A DNA stretch of 15,912 nt, from positions 1 to 15,912 of the forward strand of contig CATBLW010000200.1 in the NCBI GenBank assembly GCA_949486985.1, written 5' to 3'. The notes beneath the pieces were generated by a model. The model saw only the letters and a list, made by a program, of their open reading frames with translations, was not told where the DNA came from and made no database searches. This DNA is from Prochlorococcus marinus str. MIT 9215. GTDB lineage: Bacteria > Cyanobacteriota > Cyanobacteriia > PCC-6307 > Cyanobiaceae. Positions 7,365 through 14,245 of the stretch are shown one piece after another. The position numbers were made by a program, and so were the translations under genes. Position 1 is the stretch's first letter. Every line of letters starts with the position of its first letter.

Positions 7365-8153
7365 TTGAGGCTATTGACCCTGCGTGCTCCTTCTTGGCTC
7401 CGCGATCTCGCTGGAGCGTGGGTCTTTTATTCCGTTTTGCCTTGCTGGCCTTGGCTGCAGCCCCGATTTGAGCGGATTGCCCGCTTCGCTCCTTGGATTG
7501 GTTTGGTGATTGGCGGCCTGCAGTCGCTTGTATGGCTTCTGTTGGCAGGTTCAGGTTGGCCTTCAGCCTCATTGGCTCTTGTGGTGATGGCACTAAGCGC
7601 TTGGATCACAGGTGGTCTTCACCTTGATGGGCTGATGGACGCGGCTGATGGTCTCGCCGCTGGACGAGAACGTTGCCTTGAAGCAATGGATGACAGCAGG
7701 GTGGGAGCGAGTGGGGTGCAAGCTCTGCTTGTGGTGACTTTTCTGCAGCTTGCAGCTTTGCTGCGCTTAGGTCACTGGGCTCCTTTGGCCTTGCCGATTG
7801 CTGCCTTTTGGGGGCGTTGTGCGCCGATCTGGGCTATCAATCGCTTCCCTTATTTACGTGAAATTGGGACTGCAGAGTTCCATCGTCGCCATGCCCAGGG
7901 TTGGCGGGAAGCATGGCCAGCACTGATGCTGCTGCTGGTTGTTGTTGTTGGGGTATTGACTTTGCCGTTGGGGGCTAGTTATCGCGGCTTCCTGCTCATG
8001 GGGATCGGCGTCGGTGCCGTGCCCGCGATGCTGGTTCCTGAAATCCTTGGTCGCCGCCTTGGTGGGCATAGCGGTGATTCCTATGGAGCTTCTTTGGTGT
8101 TGGTCGAAACGTTCACGTTGTTGTTGATGGCGTTGTTATGCAAGGCAGGTTGA
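7365..8153 (+). CDS. cobS: Adenosylcobinamide-GDP ribazoletransferase (cobalamin synthase)
   Basis: A 262-residue integral membrane enzyme that joins adenosylcobinamide-GDP to the alpha-ribazole (or equivalent lower-ligand nucleoside) in the last steps of corrinoid synthesis. Seen: LRDLAGAWVFYSVLP at the N-terminus, the hallmark acidic loop GGLHLDGLMDAADGLAAGR (about residues 82-100, the metal-binding DGxxDxxDG), RVGASGVQALL, and several hydrophobic helices, including one rich in Leu/Val near residues 185-205 and another at the C-terminus. Marine picocyanobacteria make pseudocobalamin, so the lower base is probably adenine (established knowledge, not readable here). The start is TTG 7365 or TTG 7374; GAGG at 7367-7370 lies just before the second. 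It diverges from tgt with 74 bases between starts. Its 3' end overlaps the opposite-strand histidine kinase by 41 bases. Confidence 0.94.
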   Translation: MRLLTLRAPSWLRDLAGAWVFYSVLPCWPWLQPRFERIARFAPWIGLVIGGLQSLVWLLLAGSGWPSASLALVVMALSAWITGGLHLDGLMDAADGLAAGRERCLEAMDDSRVGASGVQALLVVTFLQLAALLRLGHWAPLALPIAAFWGRCAPIWAINRFPYLREIGTAEFHRRHAQGWREAWPALMLLLVVVVGVLTLPLGASYRGFLLMGIGVGAVPAMLVPEILGRRLGGHSGDSYGASLVLVETFTLLLMALLCKAG

Positions 8154-9249
8154 GAACAAATGCATTCCCTTGTGTGGGAAGGTTTGGATCAAGACTTGCT
8201 GGCGAGTCGATGAGTTCGAGGGAACCACCGAGTTGTTCTGCTAGTTGGCGGCCCAGGGCTAGGCCCAGGCCACTGCCGGGTCGTTCGCGACTGCTTTGGC
8301 CGCGGATACCGCGCTCAAAAATCTTGTCTCGATCTTCATTGGCAATGGGTTCTCCTCCATCCCAGATGCAGATCGAGTGTGTTTGCAGCAGTAGGCCAAT
8401 AGGCGTGCAAGACGTGCTGTATCTGAAAGCGTTTTCAAGCAAGTTGGCGACGACTTCAGCGATGACTCCATCGCCTGATGGTCTTAATTGCTCTGTCCAG
8501 CTCGGCCACTGGGAGGGGGCATGCCAGGGCCGCCCTTGGAGATTTGCAGTGGTGGCTGCACGTTCAACAAGAGGTTGAAGCAAGCCTCTAACGCTGACAT
8601 CAGTGGCTTCTGGCAGGACTGGAGGTAAAAGTAAAGGTGCCGAACTCGCAGCCTGGGCTGGCAGATGGATCTGGCCGATCTGGTCAAGGGCAGAAATGTA
8701 GCGATCCAGTTGGGCTTGTTCTCCTAATAAACCCTCGACCAAGTTGCGGTGGCCGCTCTCTGGGCCGAGCCGCTTGAGCAAGAGCTGGGCATAAGTCCTG
8801 AGTGCAGACAGAGGGTTGCGCAGCTGATGCACCATCAGGTGGATCTGCTCACGTTGCTGATTGAGTTCACCAAGCAGCTTGGCGTGTTCAAGTTCAAGGC
8901 TGAGGCCATGACTGAGGGCTGTTGCAGTGGCTTGAAGGCGCCGGTCGATTGGTTCTGACCAGTTAGCGGAGGAAAGCAGCCGCTCGGCGCGAAGCACGCC
9001 GAGCAAGATGGCTCCGTCTTGGATGGGATACCAGCGTCGATCAGGTGACGGCGCACGCAGGTCGGGATCCGCTTCTACTGGTGGAAGGGCTTGGCCTGAA
9101 CGGGGCCACTGGTCAATCGCTTCCAAGCTTGGAGACTTCCCTTCTCTTGTCTTGGTGACGTAAACGACAAGGCGATTGATGTCGCTTTCGGCCTCGAAGC
9201 TGCTGAGCTGCTGATGCACCAGATTCAGGAATCTGTCAGTCAGCTGCAT
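8113..9249 (-). CDS. Soluble sensor histidine kinase
   Basis: A 378-residue two-component kinase without an apparent membrane helix, so probably cytoplasmic. Residues 1-120 look like a divergent GAF-type sensor fold (DINRLVVYVTK, WYPIQDGAILLGVLRAER), followed by a coiled linker. The HisKA helix has the phospho-acceptor His141 in MVHQLRNPLSALRTYAQ. The ATPase domain keeps the N box (VVANLLENAFRYS, 267-279), the F box (KIFERGIRG, 309-317) and the G2 box (GSGLGLALGRQL, 325-336). The G1 box reads WDGGEPI (296-302): the Asp is kept but Pro stands where the second Gly of DxGxG is usual. No response regulator gene is next to it, so it is an orphan kinase and its partner cannot be named. The ATG at 9249 has no clear Shine-Dalgarno sequence. 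Its last 13 codons lie antisense to the end of cobS; both ends appear genuine. Confidence 0.92.
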   Translation of the reverse strand: MQLTDRFLNLVHQQLSSFEAESDINRLVVYVTKTREGKSPSLEAIDQWPRSGQALPPVEADPDLRAPSPDRRWYPIQDGAILLGVLRAERLLSSANWSEPIDRRLQATATALSHGLSLELEHAKLLGELNQQREQIHLMVHQLRNPLSALRTYAQLLLKRLGPESGHRNLVEGLLGEQAQLDRYISALDQIGQIHLPAQAASSAPLLLPPVLPEATDVSVRGLLQPLVERAATTANLQGRPWHAPSQWPSWTEQLRPSGDGVIAEVVANLLENAFRYSTSCTPIGLLLQTHSICIWDGGEPIANEDRDKIFERGIRGQSSRERPGSGLGLALGRQLAEQLGGSLELIDSPASLDPNLPTQGNAFVLNLPCITTPSTTT

Positions 9250-9297
9250 GGCGGTCGGTGAGGGGATGCGCGCCGAAAAATCGGCCCGCCCAAAAAC

Positions 9298-9325
9298 TTG
9301 TAAATTCTGAAAAAAGTATTAAGAT
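9298..9325 (+). promoter_or_regulatory. Candidate sigma-70-type promoter
   Basis: TTGTAA (9298-9303) and TAAGAT (9320-9325) are separated by 16 bases in an AT-rich patch that stands out from the GC-richer surroundings. This would start a transcript near 9331-9334, reading through the hairpin-rich region toward the DUF3155 gene. Position and match are seen; activity is inferred. Confidence 0.5.
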
Positions 9326-9330
9326 GGTTT

Positions 9331-9510
9331 CTGCCAGCCGATGGGGAGCCTAGTTCCCCGTGGGGTTTTGGCTCAAATCAACTCAGCAGAGGTTGCACGC
9401 TTCGTGTGACCAAGGCTACAGCAGAGATAGATGCGTCCCCTGTTGCGTTTCGGCCCTAGGCCGGGACAGGTCACTCTGGGTTTTCAAAGGCGTTGAGGCC
9501 TTGCCTCAAC
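9331..9510 (+). ncRNA. Candidate structured RNA or long 5' leader of the DUF3155 gene
   Basis: This non-coding stretch folds on paper into four consecutive hairpins. (1) GAGCC 9346-9350 with GGCTC 9370-9374, or alternatively GGGGA 9343-9347 with TCCCC 9355-9359. (2) An 8-pair stem 9391-9398/9404-9411 with loop GCTTC. (3) A nested long hairpin: CAGAG 9422-9426/CTCTG 9474-9478, CCTGT 9439-9443/ACAGG 9466-9470 and CGGCC 9451-9455/GGCCG 9459-9463. (4) A perfect 7-pair stem 9492-9498/9504-9510 with loop CCTTG. A likely promoter lies just upstream. The 3' end is unknown: hairpin 4 has no U-tract, so the RNA may simply continue into the gene 137 bases further on. I could not match it to RNase P RNA, tmRNA, SRP RNA or a riboswitch class I know. 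Confidence 0.4.
9493..9508 (+). repeat. Hairpin repeat, copy 1
   Basis: TTGAGGCCTTGCCTCA occurs here and again at 10023-10038 with one difference (A to G at the fourth base). The repeat forms the core of a hairpin with loop CCTTG. The change turns an A-U pair into G-U, so the stem is kept. The copies flank the DUF3155 coding region. Confidence 0.5.
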
Positions 9511-9646
9511 TGTCATGTTGCTCGGTTCGCTGACACGATTGGGCGCCGCACCGCAAGTGCCTCCACACTTGCTCTATCACCTGGATGGCTTTCAGCCGCG
9601 CCAGTTCCTGTCCTCCTCTCCGCTCCTCGTTGGGAGTCCCCCGTGT

Positions 9647-10015
9647 ATGTCTAAGAAGCGCAAGCGGATCAGCCGCAGACGTCTGGCCGGTCAGCGGGTT
9701 TTGGCCCATGTGCCTACTTTTCACCTCGAGACTGGCGAACACAAGCCAGTAACTGCGGCACGTCGCTATATCGCCGAATCCGGCTTGGTGTCACCGGCGA
9801 TTCTTCATGTGCGTCGCAATGAGCACACGACTGACCGTTTCTTTTGGGGTGAGAAAGGCCTGTTTAGCGCTCAGTACGCCGAAGAGAATCATTTCCTTTT
9901 CCCTTCTTTGCGGGTGATTGTTGATTCCGTGGGCGAAGAGACCATGTTCCAAGGTCTGGAGCTCACCTCAGATGACTGGGAGGAGATGGAGGAGTACGAG
10001 TACGCCTTCGTTTGA
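9647..10015 (+). CDS. DUF3155 domain protein
   Basis: A 122-residue protein of the DUF3155 family, which I know only from cyanobacteria and whose function is undescribed. It begins with a very basic stretch (MSKKRKRISRRRLAGQRV), continues with a mixed domain (TAARRYIAESGLVSPAILHV, then FFWGEKGLFSAQYAEENHFL and LFPSLRVIVDSVG) and ends in an acidic tail rich in Glu and Tyr (EEMEEYEYAFV). The basic start and acidic end suggest nucleic-acid or protein binding, but that is speculation. The frame is open for 44 codons upstream, back to an ATG at 9515, but that extension looks unconserved. ATG 9647 with GGGAG 10 bases before it gives the expected family N-terminus. It converges on the esterase gene with 20 bases between stops. 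Confidence 0.88.
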   Translation: MSKKRKRISRRRLAGQRVLAHVPTFHLETGEHKPVTAARRYIAESGLVSPAILHVRRNEHTTDRFFWGEKGLFSAQYAEENHFLFPSLRVIVDSVGEETMFQGLELTSDDWEEMEEYEYAFV

Positions 10016-10022
10016 GGAGCTT

Positions 10023-10038
10023 TTGGGGCCTTGCCTCA
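10023..10038 (+). repeat. Hairpin repeat, copy 2
   Basis: TTGGGGCCTTGCCTCA differs at one base from the copy at 9493-9508 and can form the same small stem and CCTTG loop with a G-U pair. An alternative pairing is TGAGG 10013-10017 with CCTCA 10034-10038. It sits between the DUF3155 stop and the convergent esterase stop and covers the esterase stop codon. It may act as a weak terminator but has no U-tract. Confidence 0.45.
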
Positions 10039-10641
10039 GAGGAACCAGTTGTTCAATCTCTGTTGCATCCGGGGGATGAGTTCTCCCGGAATGCCATGGC
10101 CACCAGAAAAGGTGAGCATCTCAGCCTTGATGGGACTGTTCTGCATGGCATGGAGCAATTGTTCCGAGGCTTTGGCGGGCACGATGTCGTCCTGCAGGCC
10201 ATGCAAAAGCAGTACAGGTGGCCGAATGTTTGCTGGGCTCCAATTGGAATGTGGATAGGCGCTGCAGCCAATTAGCCCTGCGAATGGCAGCTCGCAACCG
10301 CAGGCCACGGCCATGGCACCACCTTGTGAGAACCCCAGTAAAGCTGTTCGCTGAAGGGGAATGTCTGCAGTCTCTATTGCTTTCAAGCGATCCTTGAGTT
10401 GAGAGATCGCTAAGGGGATAGCGGCGAATTCTGTGGGGAAAAGTCCATACCACTGACGACCGACCCCTTGAGGATGAGGGTGAGGTGCTCGGAGGGCTAC
10501 AAGTTCAACAGGCTTGTCAACTCCCTCGCAAAGCTCTCGGCCGAGAGGGATTAGATCATCTGCATCGGCTCCCCAGCCATGGAGTAGCACCAGTCTGCGA
10601 TCGGCCCCAGGTGGTGTATCGCAGATAAGTTCATCGTTCAC
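10036..10641 (-). CDS. Alpha/beta-hydrolase, carboxylesterase/phospholipase type
   Basis: A 201-residue serine hydrolase of the small carboxylesterase/lysophospholipase (Abhydrolase_2, YpfH-like) family. The oxyanion-side motif LLHGWGADADDL is at residues 19-30, the nucleophile elbow GFSQGG has Ser105, the acid is Asp151 or Asp152 in LLHGLQDDIVP, and the base is His182 in SGGHGIP. No signal peptide or membrane helix is seen, so it is probably cytoplasmic. The natural substrate is unknown. The start is a GTG at 10641, giving the first residues MNDELIC; no better ATG lies upstream before purH. It diverges from purH with 62 bases between starts, a gap that must hold both promoters. Confidence 0.9.
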   Translation of the reverse strand: MNDELICDTPPGADRRLVLLHGWGADADDLIPLGRELCEGVDKPVELVALRAPHPHPQGVGRQWYGLFPTEFAAIPLAISQLKDRLKAIETADIPLQRTALLGFSQGGAMAVACGCELPFAGLIGCSAYPHSNWSPANIRPPVLLLHGLQDDIVPAKASEQLLHAMQNSPIKAEMLTFSGGHGIPGELIPRMQQRLNNWFL

Positions 10642-10703
10642 GCCAGCGGTTCTATCTCTGCTGCTTAGGTTGACCCACGGAATGCCTTTTTGTCCCTATT
10701 GCC

Positions 10704-12266
10704 ATGGCTCCTACAGCTTTGTTGAGTGTGTTCAACAAACAGGGGCTCGTGCCTCTTGCCAAGGCCTTGCATGCCACCCATGGTTTTCAGCTGCTTTCCA
10801 GTGGTGGTACAGCAAAGGCTTTAGAGGCAGCTGGCTTGCCTGTGACGCGGGTAGCGGAACACACCGGGGCTCCAGAAATTCTTGGTGGCAGGGTCAAAAC
10901 CCTTCACCCTCGTATCCATGGCGGCATTCTTGCCAAGCGTGGTGATCTTGCTCATGAGGCAGATCTGGAGCAGCAAGAGATCCCTGCCATTGATGTGGTG
11001 GTGGTCAACCTTTATCCGTTTGAGGAGACCGTGGCAGACCCAGAGGTGAGCTGGGATCAAGCGATTGAGAACATCGACATCGGTGGTCCGACGATGGTTC
11101 GGGCGGCCGCCAAGAATCATGCACATGTAACTGTGTTGACGAGCCCAGATCAGTACGAAAGATTCTTAGCGGCTTTCGATGTTGGAGCTGGTGGTGTGGA
11201 TGCTTCCCTGCGCCGACAGCTTGCCCTTGAAGCCTTTCAGCACACAGCCGCCTATGACGTCGCTATCAGCCGTTGGATGGGGGGGCGAGTGGCAGTTGAA
11301 AGCTCCCCATGGCTGGAAGCTCTGCCGTTGCAGCAAACGTTGCGATATGGCGAGAACCCTCATCAGCAAGCCTCTTGGTATAGCGCTCCAAACCAGGGTT
11401 GGGGTGGTGCTATTCAATTGCAGGGCAAGGAGTTAAGCACCAATAACCTGCTCGATCTTGAGGCCGCCCTCGCCACTGTGCGTGAATTTGGTTACGGCAG
11501 TGACGGAGCTAATCCTGCGTTGCAGCCTGCTGCTGTGGTGATTAAGCACACCAATCCATGTGGTGTTGCTGTTAGCAATGGTGTGGCGGCGGCTCTGACT
11601 AAGGCCCTTGATGGGGATCGCGTGAGTGCCTTCGGTGGAATTGTGGCGCTGAATGCTCAGGTGAATGCTGCTGCTGCGCAAGAACTGACCAGTTTGTTTT
11701 TGGAATGTGTAGTGGCTCCAGGCTTTGATCCTGAGGCACGTGAGATTCTTGCTGGCAAGAAAAACCTGCGCCTATTGGAATTGTCGACAGCTGTGATTGA
11801 TGCGGCTGGTCGTGATCACAGCCGCAGCATCCTTGGAGGGTTGTTGGTGCAGGATCAAGACGATCAATCGGTTGATCCCGCTAGCTGGACTGTGGCCAGC
11901 GAACGTGCACCATCAGCTCAAGAACGTGAAGATCTCCAGTTCGCCTGGCGCCTCGTACGGCATGTGCGCTCTAACGCCATTGTTGTGGCTTCGTCTGGGC
12001 AGAGTTTGGGGATTGGGGCTGGTCAGATGAATCGGGTTGGTTCGGCACGATTGGCCTTTGAAGCAGCAGGCGAGAAGGCGAAAGGGGCTGTGTTGGCGAG
12101 TGATGGATTTTTCCCTTTTGACGACACGGTTCGCTTAGCGGCAAGCCATGGCATCTCTGCGGTTATCCAGCCAGGAGGCAGCATTCGCGACAAAGATTCC
12201 ATTGCTGCATGTAATGAGCTTGGACTGGCGATGGTGTTAACAGGCCGGCGCCATTTTCTACATTGA
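10704..12266 (+). CDS. purH: Bifunctional AICAR formyltransferase/IMP cyclohydrolase
   Basis: A 520-residue enzyme of the usual family length that catalyses the last two steps of purine synthesis: formylation of AICAR with 10-formyltetrahydrofolate, then ring closure to IMP. The N-terminal cyclohydrolase domain (about 1-195) shows LLSSGGTAKAL, GGRVKTLHPRIHGGILAKR and NIDIGGPTMVRAAAKNH. The C-terminal transformylase domain has LRYGENPHQQASWY, STNNLLDLEAAL, VVIKHTNPCGVAV with the catalytic Lys-His, SAFGGIVALN, SNAIVVA, DGFFPFDDTV and GGSIRDKDSI. ATG 10704 starts directly at the conserved N-terminus. It converges on the doxX-like gene; the 83 bases between their stops show no clear hairpin plus T-run. 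Confidence 0.98.
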   Translation: MAPTALLSVFNKQGLVPLAKALHATHGFQLLSSGGTAKALEAAGLPVTRVAEHTGAPEILGGRVKTLHPRIHGGILAKRGDLAHEADLEQQEIPAIDVVVVNLYPFEETVADPEVSWDQAIENIDIGGPTMVRAAAKNHAHVTVLTSPDQYERFLAAFDVGAGGVDASLRRQLALEAFQHTAAYDVAISRWMGGRVAVESSPWLEALPLQQTLRYGENPHQQASWYSAPNQGWGGAIQLQGKELSTNNLLDLEAALATVREFGYGSDGANPALQPAAVVIKHTNPCGVAVSNGVAAALTKALDGDRVSAFGGIVALNAQVNAAAAQELTSLFLECVVAPGFDPEAREILAGKKNLRLLELSTAVIDAAGRDHSRSILGGLLVQDQDDQSVDPASWTVASERAPSAQEREDLQFAWRLVRHVRSNAIVVASSGQSLGIGAGQMNRVGSARLAFEAAGEKAKGAVLASDGFFPFDDTVRLAASHGISAVIQPGGSIRDKDSIAACNELGLAMVLTGRRHFLH

Positions 12267-12349
12267 TTCAAAGCGATCCAGCTCATTGATGGCTTGATTG
12301 GTGTGGCTAGATATTTGTTTGAAGTGCAGCTCGTTGTTCTTTTGTTGAC

Positions 12350-12874
12350 TTATTTTTTCGAAGCCAAGGAGAATTTCCCTGGACCAGCACATAGGAAGTA
12401 AAAGAAGATTGCAGCATAAATTGCCGAAAGCTCGAAGGCGTAATTGTGGTTTTCGACAACTGCTAGAGGGAACCCTTCCAGTCCTGTATCCATCAGATGG
12501 AATGGAATAGCAAACAACATTGTTGACATCAGGCCCAATGCGCATGGTCTTGCCAGGATGCCAAGCACGAGCCCTGCTGGGCAGATGAGCTGCGTTAATG
12601 CCGCTGCATAGGTCCACAAGAGAGGATCGCCAGGTAAGAAGGGAAAATATTTGCCGATGACGAATTCTGAGAATCCTTCTGGATCTTGAAGTTTTTCCAG
12701 GCCGTGATGCAGCATCAACACGCTGACTAAGAGGCGGAGCGCCAGGATTGAGAGCTCTGCAATCAGGTTGAGAGGTTCTTGAGGTTTGTCGTTTTGGGGT
12801 GTTGGAGACATGCTTTGTTCGCCAGTTGTTTTGATTTCAGATCCTTGGGATTTGGCTGTGTTGAATTCGTCCAT
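12350..12874 (-). CDS. DoxX-family membrane protein
   Basis: A 174-residue inner-membrane protein of the DoxX family. A polar, unconserved N-terminus of about 35 residues is followed by four predicted helices, at about residues 38-57, 85-107, 109-129 and 145-163. Family signatures are LRLLVSVLMLHHGLEKL, a short amphipathic loop with FLPGDPLLW, LICPAGLVLGILARPCA and the ENHNYAFELSAIY helix. DoxX-like proteins are tied in some bacteria to quinone-linked or thiol/redox functions, but the role here is not readable. ATG 12874 is chosen over a TTG 9 bases upstream; GAAGG lies only 2 bases before this ATG. ATG 12811 is another possibility. It lies 68 bases downstream of ispH on the same strand and could be co-transcribed. 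Confidence 0.88.
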   Translation of the reverse strand: MDEFNTAKSQGSEIKTTGEQSMSPTPQNDKPQEPLNLIAELSILALRLLVSVLMLHHGLEKLQDPEGFSEFVIGKYFPFLPGDPLLWTYAAALTQLICPAGLVLGILARPCALGLMSTMLFAIPFHLMDTGLEGFPLAVVENHNYAFELSAIYAAIFFYFLCAGPGKFSLASKK

Positions 12875-12942
12875 TGCCTTCAAGGATTTTTAGGCTCCTA
12901 GCTTAGGAGATTGGGTTACTGTTTCTGTCGTTTTTAGCCCAA

Positions 12943-14139
12943 TTAGTTGGAACTGAGTGTTATTAGCTTCTGGATTACATGTTCAACAATTCTGTCTGGA
13001 GTGGAGGCTCCGGAGGTAATGCCTACATTCACCTTCCCTGCGGGTAAAAAATCTTCTTCGATGACCAAATCTTCACCCAAGGGTTTGTGCTCAATGGTGT
13101 TGTTATCGCCAATACGTTCTGGAGTGTCGATGTGAAAAGAGCGGATGCCTCGGCTCATGGCAATTTCTTGAAGGTGGGTGGTGTTGGAGGAGTTGAAACC
13201 ACCAATCACGACTTGCAGATCTAGGGGCTCATCCACGAGGGAGAACATCGCCTGTTGCCTTTCTTGAGTGGCATCGCAGATGGTGTTGAAGGAAAGGAAG
13301 TGCTCGTTGAGATCTACCGGTCCGTATTTGGAGAGCATGGTGCGTTCGAATAAACGCCCGATCTCTTCGGTTTCACTTTTGAGCATGGTGGTTTGATTGG
13401 CGACACCAAGCCGTTGAAGATCCTGGTCGGGATCAAATCCAGGAGAGCAAGCATTGGCAAACCGTTGCATGAAGGCTTCACGGTTGCTGCGGTTCAAGAT
13501 GTAATCGGAGACAAGCGTGGCTTCTTCTAGGTCAAGGACAACGAGATAGGTACCTGCGAAGGAGCTTGTGGCCAGGGTCTCTTCGTGTTTGACCTTGCCA
13601 TGAATAATCGAAGTGAATTCGTGCTTTTTATGCTTCTCCACGGTGTGCCACACCTTGGATACCCATGGACACGTGGTGTCAATGATGTGACAGCCACGCT
13701 CGTGGAGGAGTTGCATTTCCTGAACGGTGGCACCGAAGGCGGGCAGGATTACAACATCGCCATCACTGACGCAAGAGAAATCTTTTGCGCCTCCTTCAGC
13801 AGAGATAAACAGCACATCCATGCTGCGCAGGTGATCATTCACTGAGGGGTTGTGAATGATTTCATTGGTAATCCAGATGCGTTCATTGGGGTAATGCTTG
13901 CGAGTTTCGTAAGCCATGGCCACAGCACGTTCAACGCCCCAGCAGAAGCCAAAGGCTTCCGCCAATTTCACCTGCAATCGCCCGTGTTGTAACTGATAGC
14001 CGTTGTCGCGGATGGAGCCAATCAGGCTGCTTTGGTAGGCCTCTTGCAGAATGCCTGCCTTGTCTTTTGCACGACCAAAGCCCCTGCGGTTGTAGCGCTT
14101 GGAATGGTGGAGAGAGCGCTTGAAGGCTTGGGTATCCAT
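12943..14139 (-). CDS. ispH: 4-hydroxy-3-methylbut-2-enyl diphosphate reductase
   Basis: A 398-residue iron-sulfur enzyme, the last step of the MEP isoprenoid pathway, which yields IPP and DMAPP for carotenoids, chlorophyll tails and quinones. It is the long cyanobacterial/plant form with an N-terminal extension of about 50 basic residues compared with the roughly 315-residue E. coli enzyme. The three cluster ligands are present: Cys66 in FGFCWGVERA, Cys157 in DTTCPWV and Cys288 in NTICDATQERQ. Also seen are TNEIIHNPSVN (substrate His), KVKHEETLATSS (the proton-relay Glu region), NQTTMLKSET, GGFNSSNTTHL and GITSGASTPD. Electrons probably come from ferredoxin, as in other cyanobacteria (established knowledge). 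ATG 14139 is clear. A strong terminator separates it from amt, so it has its own promoter within the 50 bases upstream. Confidence 0.97.
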   Translation of the reverse strand: MDTQAFKRSLHHSKRYNRRGFGRAKDKAGILQEAYQSSLIGSIRDNGYQLQHGRLQVKLAEAFGFCWGVERAVAMAYETRKHYPNERIWITNEIIHNPSVNDHLRSMDVLFISAEGGAKDFSCVSDGDVVILPAFGATVQEMQLLHERGCHIIDTTCPWVSKVWHTVEKHKKHEFTSIIHGKVKHEETLATSSFAGTYLVVLDLEEATLVSDYILNRSNREAFMQRFANACSPGFDPDQDLQRLGVANQTTMLKSETEEIGRLFERTMLSKYGPVDLNEHFLSFNTICDATQERQQAMFSLVDEPLDLQVVIGGFNSSNTTHLQEIAMSRGIRSFHIDTPERIGDNNTIEHKPLGEDLVIEEDFLPAGKVNVGITSGASTPDRIVEHVIQKLITLSSN

Positions 14140-14191
14140 CTCGGTTGCAGCAGTTCTATGACTCTATGGCTAGATCAGCTCTCTTGGCATG

Positions 14192-14218
14192 AAAAAAGCC
14201 CGGCTTTAAGCCGGGCTT
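14192..14218 (-). terminator. Intrinsic terminator of amt
   Basis: On the minus strand a 9-pair GC-rich stem (AAGCCCGGC with GCCGGGCTT; plus-strand arms 14196-14204 and 14210-14218) with a 5-base loop is followed at once by a run of six T (14192-14197 on the plus strand, the last two shared with the stem). It lies 28 bases after the amt stop and before the ispH start. Confidence 0.93.
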
Positions 14219-14223
14219 GCTGA

Positions 14224-14239
14224 GATCCCTTCTGGGATC
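14224..14239 (-). other. Second hairpin between amt stop and its terminator
   Basis: GATCCC (14224-14229) and GGGATC (14234-14239) form a perfect 6-pair stem with a 4-base loop, placed 6 bases after the amt stop codon and 5 bases before the terminator stem. It has no T-run of its own. It may protect the 3' end of the amt message or support termination. Confidence 0.6.
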
Positions 14240-14245
14240 AGTTTT

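Noticed and set aside
7427..7609. Possible small basic gene antisense to cobS
   Set aside because: No start signal, no family match, and fully antisense to conserved cobS codons.
9272..9285. GCCGA-AAAA-TCGGC hairpin upstream of the histidine kinase as an operator or terminator
   Set aside because: Only five base pairs, and its T-run lies in the loop, not after the stem. Too weak to call.
9331..9510. 6S RNA, tmRNA, RNase P RNA or a cobalamin riboswitch in the gap before DUF3155
   Set aside because: I did not see the core motifs of tmRNA, RNase P RNA, SRP RNA or the B12 box. In cyanobacteria 6S RNA is, as I recall, next to purK, which is not here. Left as an unclassified structured region.
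9515..9646. N-terminal extension of the DUF3155 protein by 44 residues
   Set aside because: The extension is proline- and leucine-rich without recognisable conservation, whereas MSKKRKR at 9647 is the expected start and is preceded by GGGAG.
12267..12349. Shared terminator between purH and the doxX-like gene
   Set aside because: No stem of more than a few pairs followed by a T-run was found in the 83 bases.
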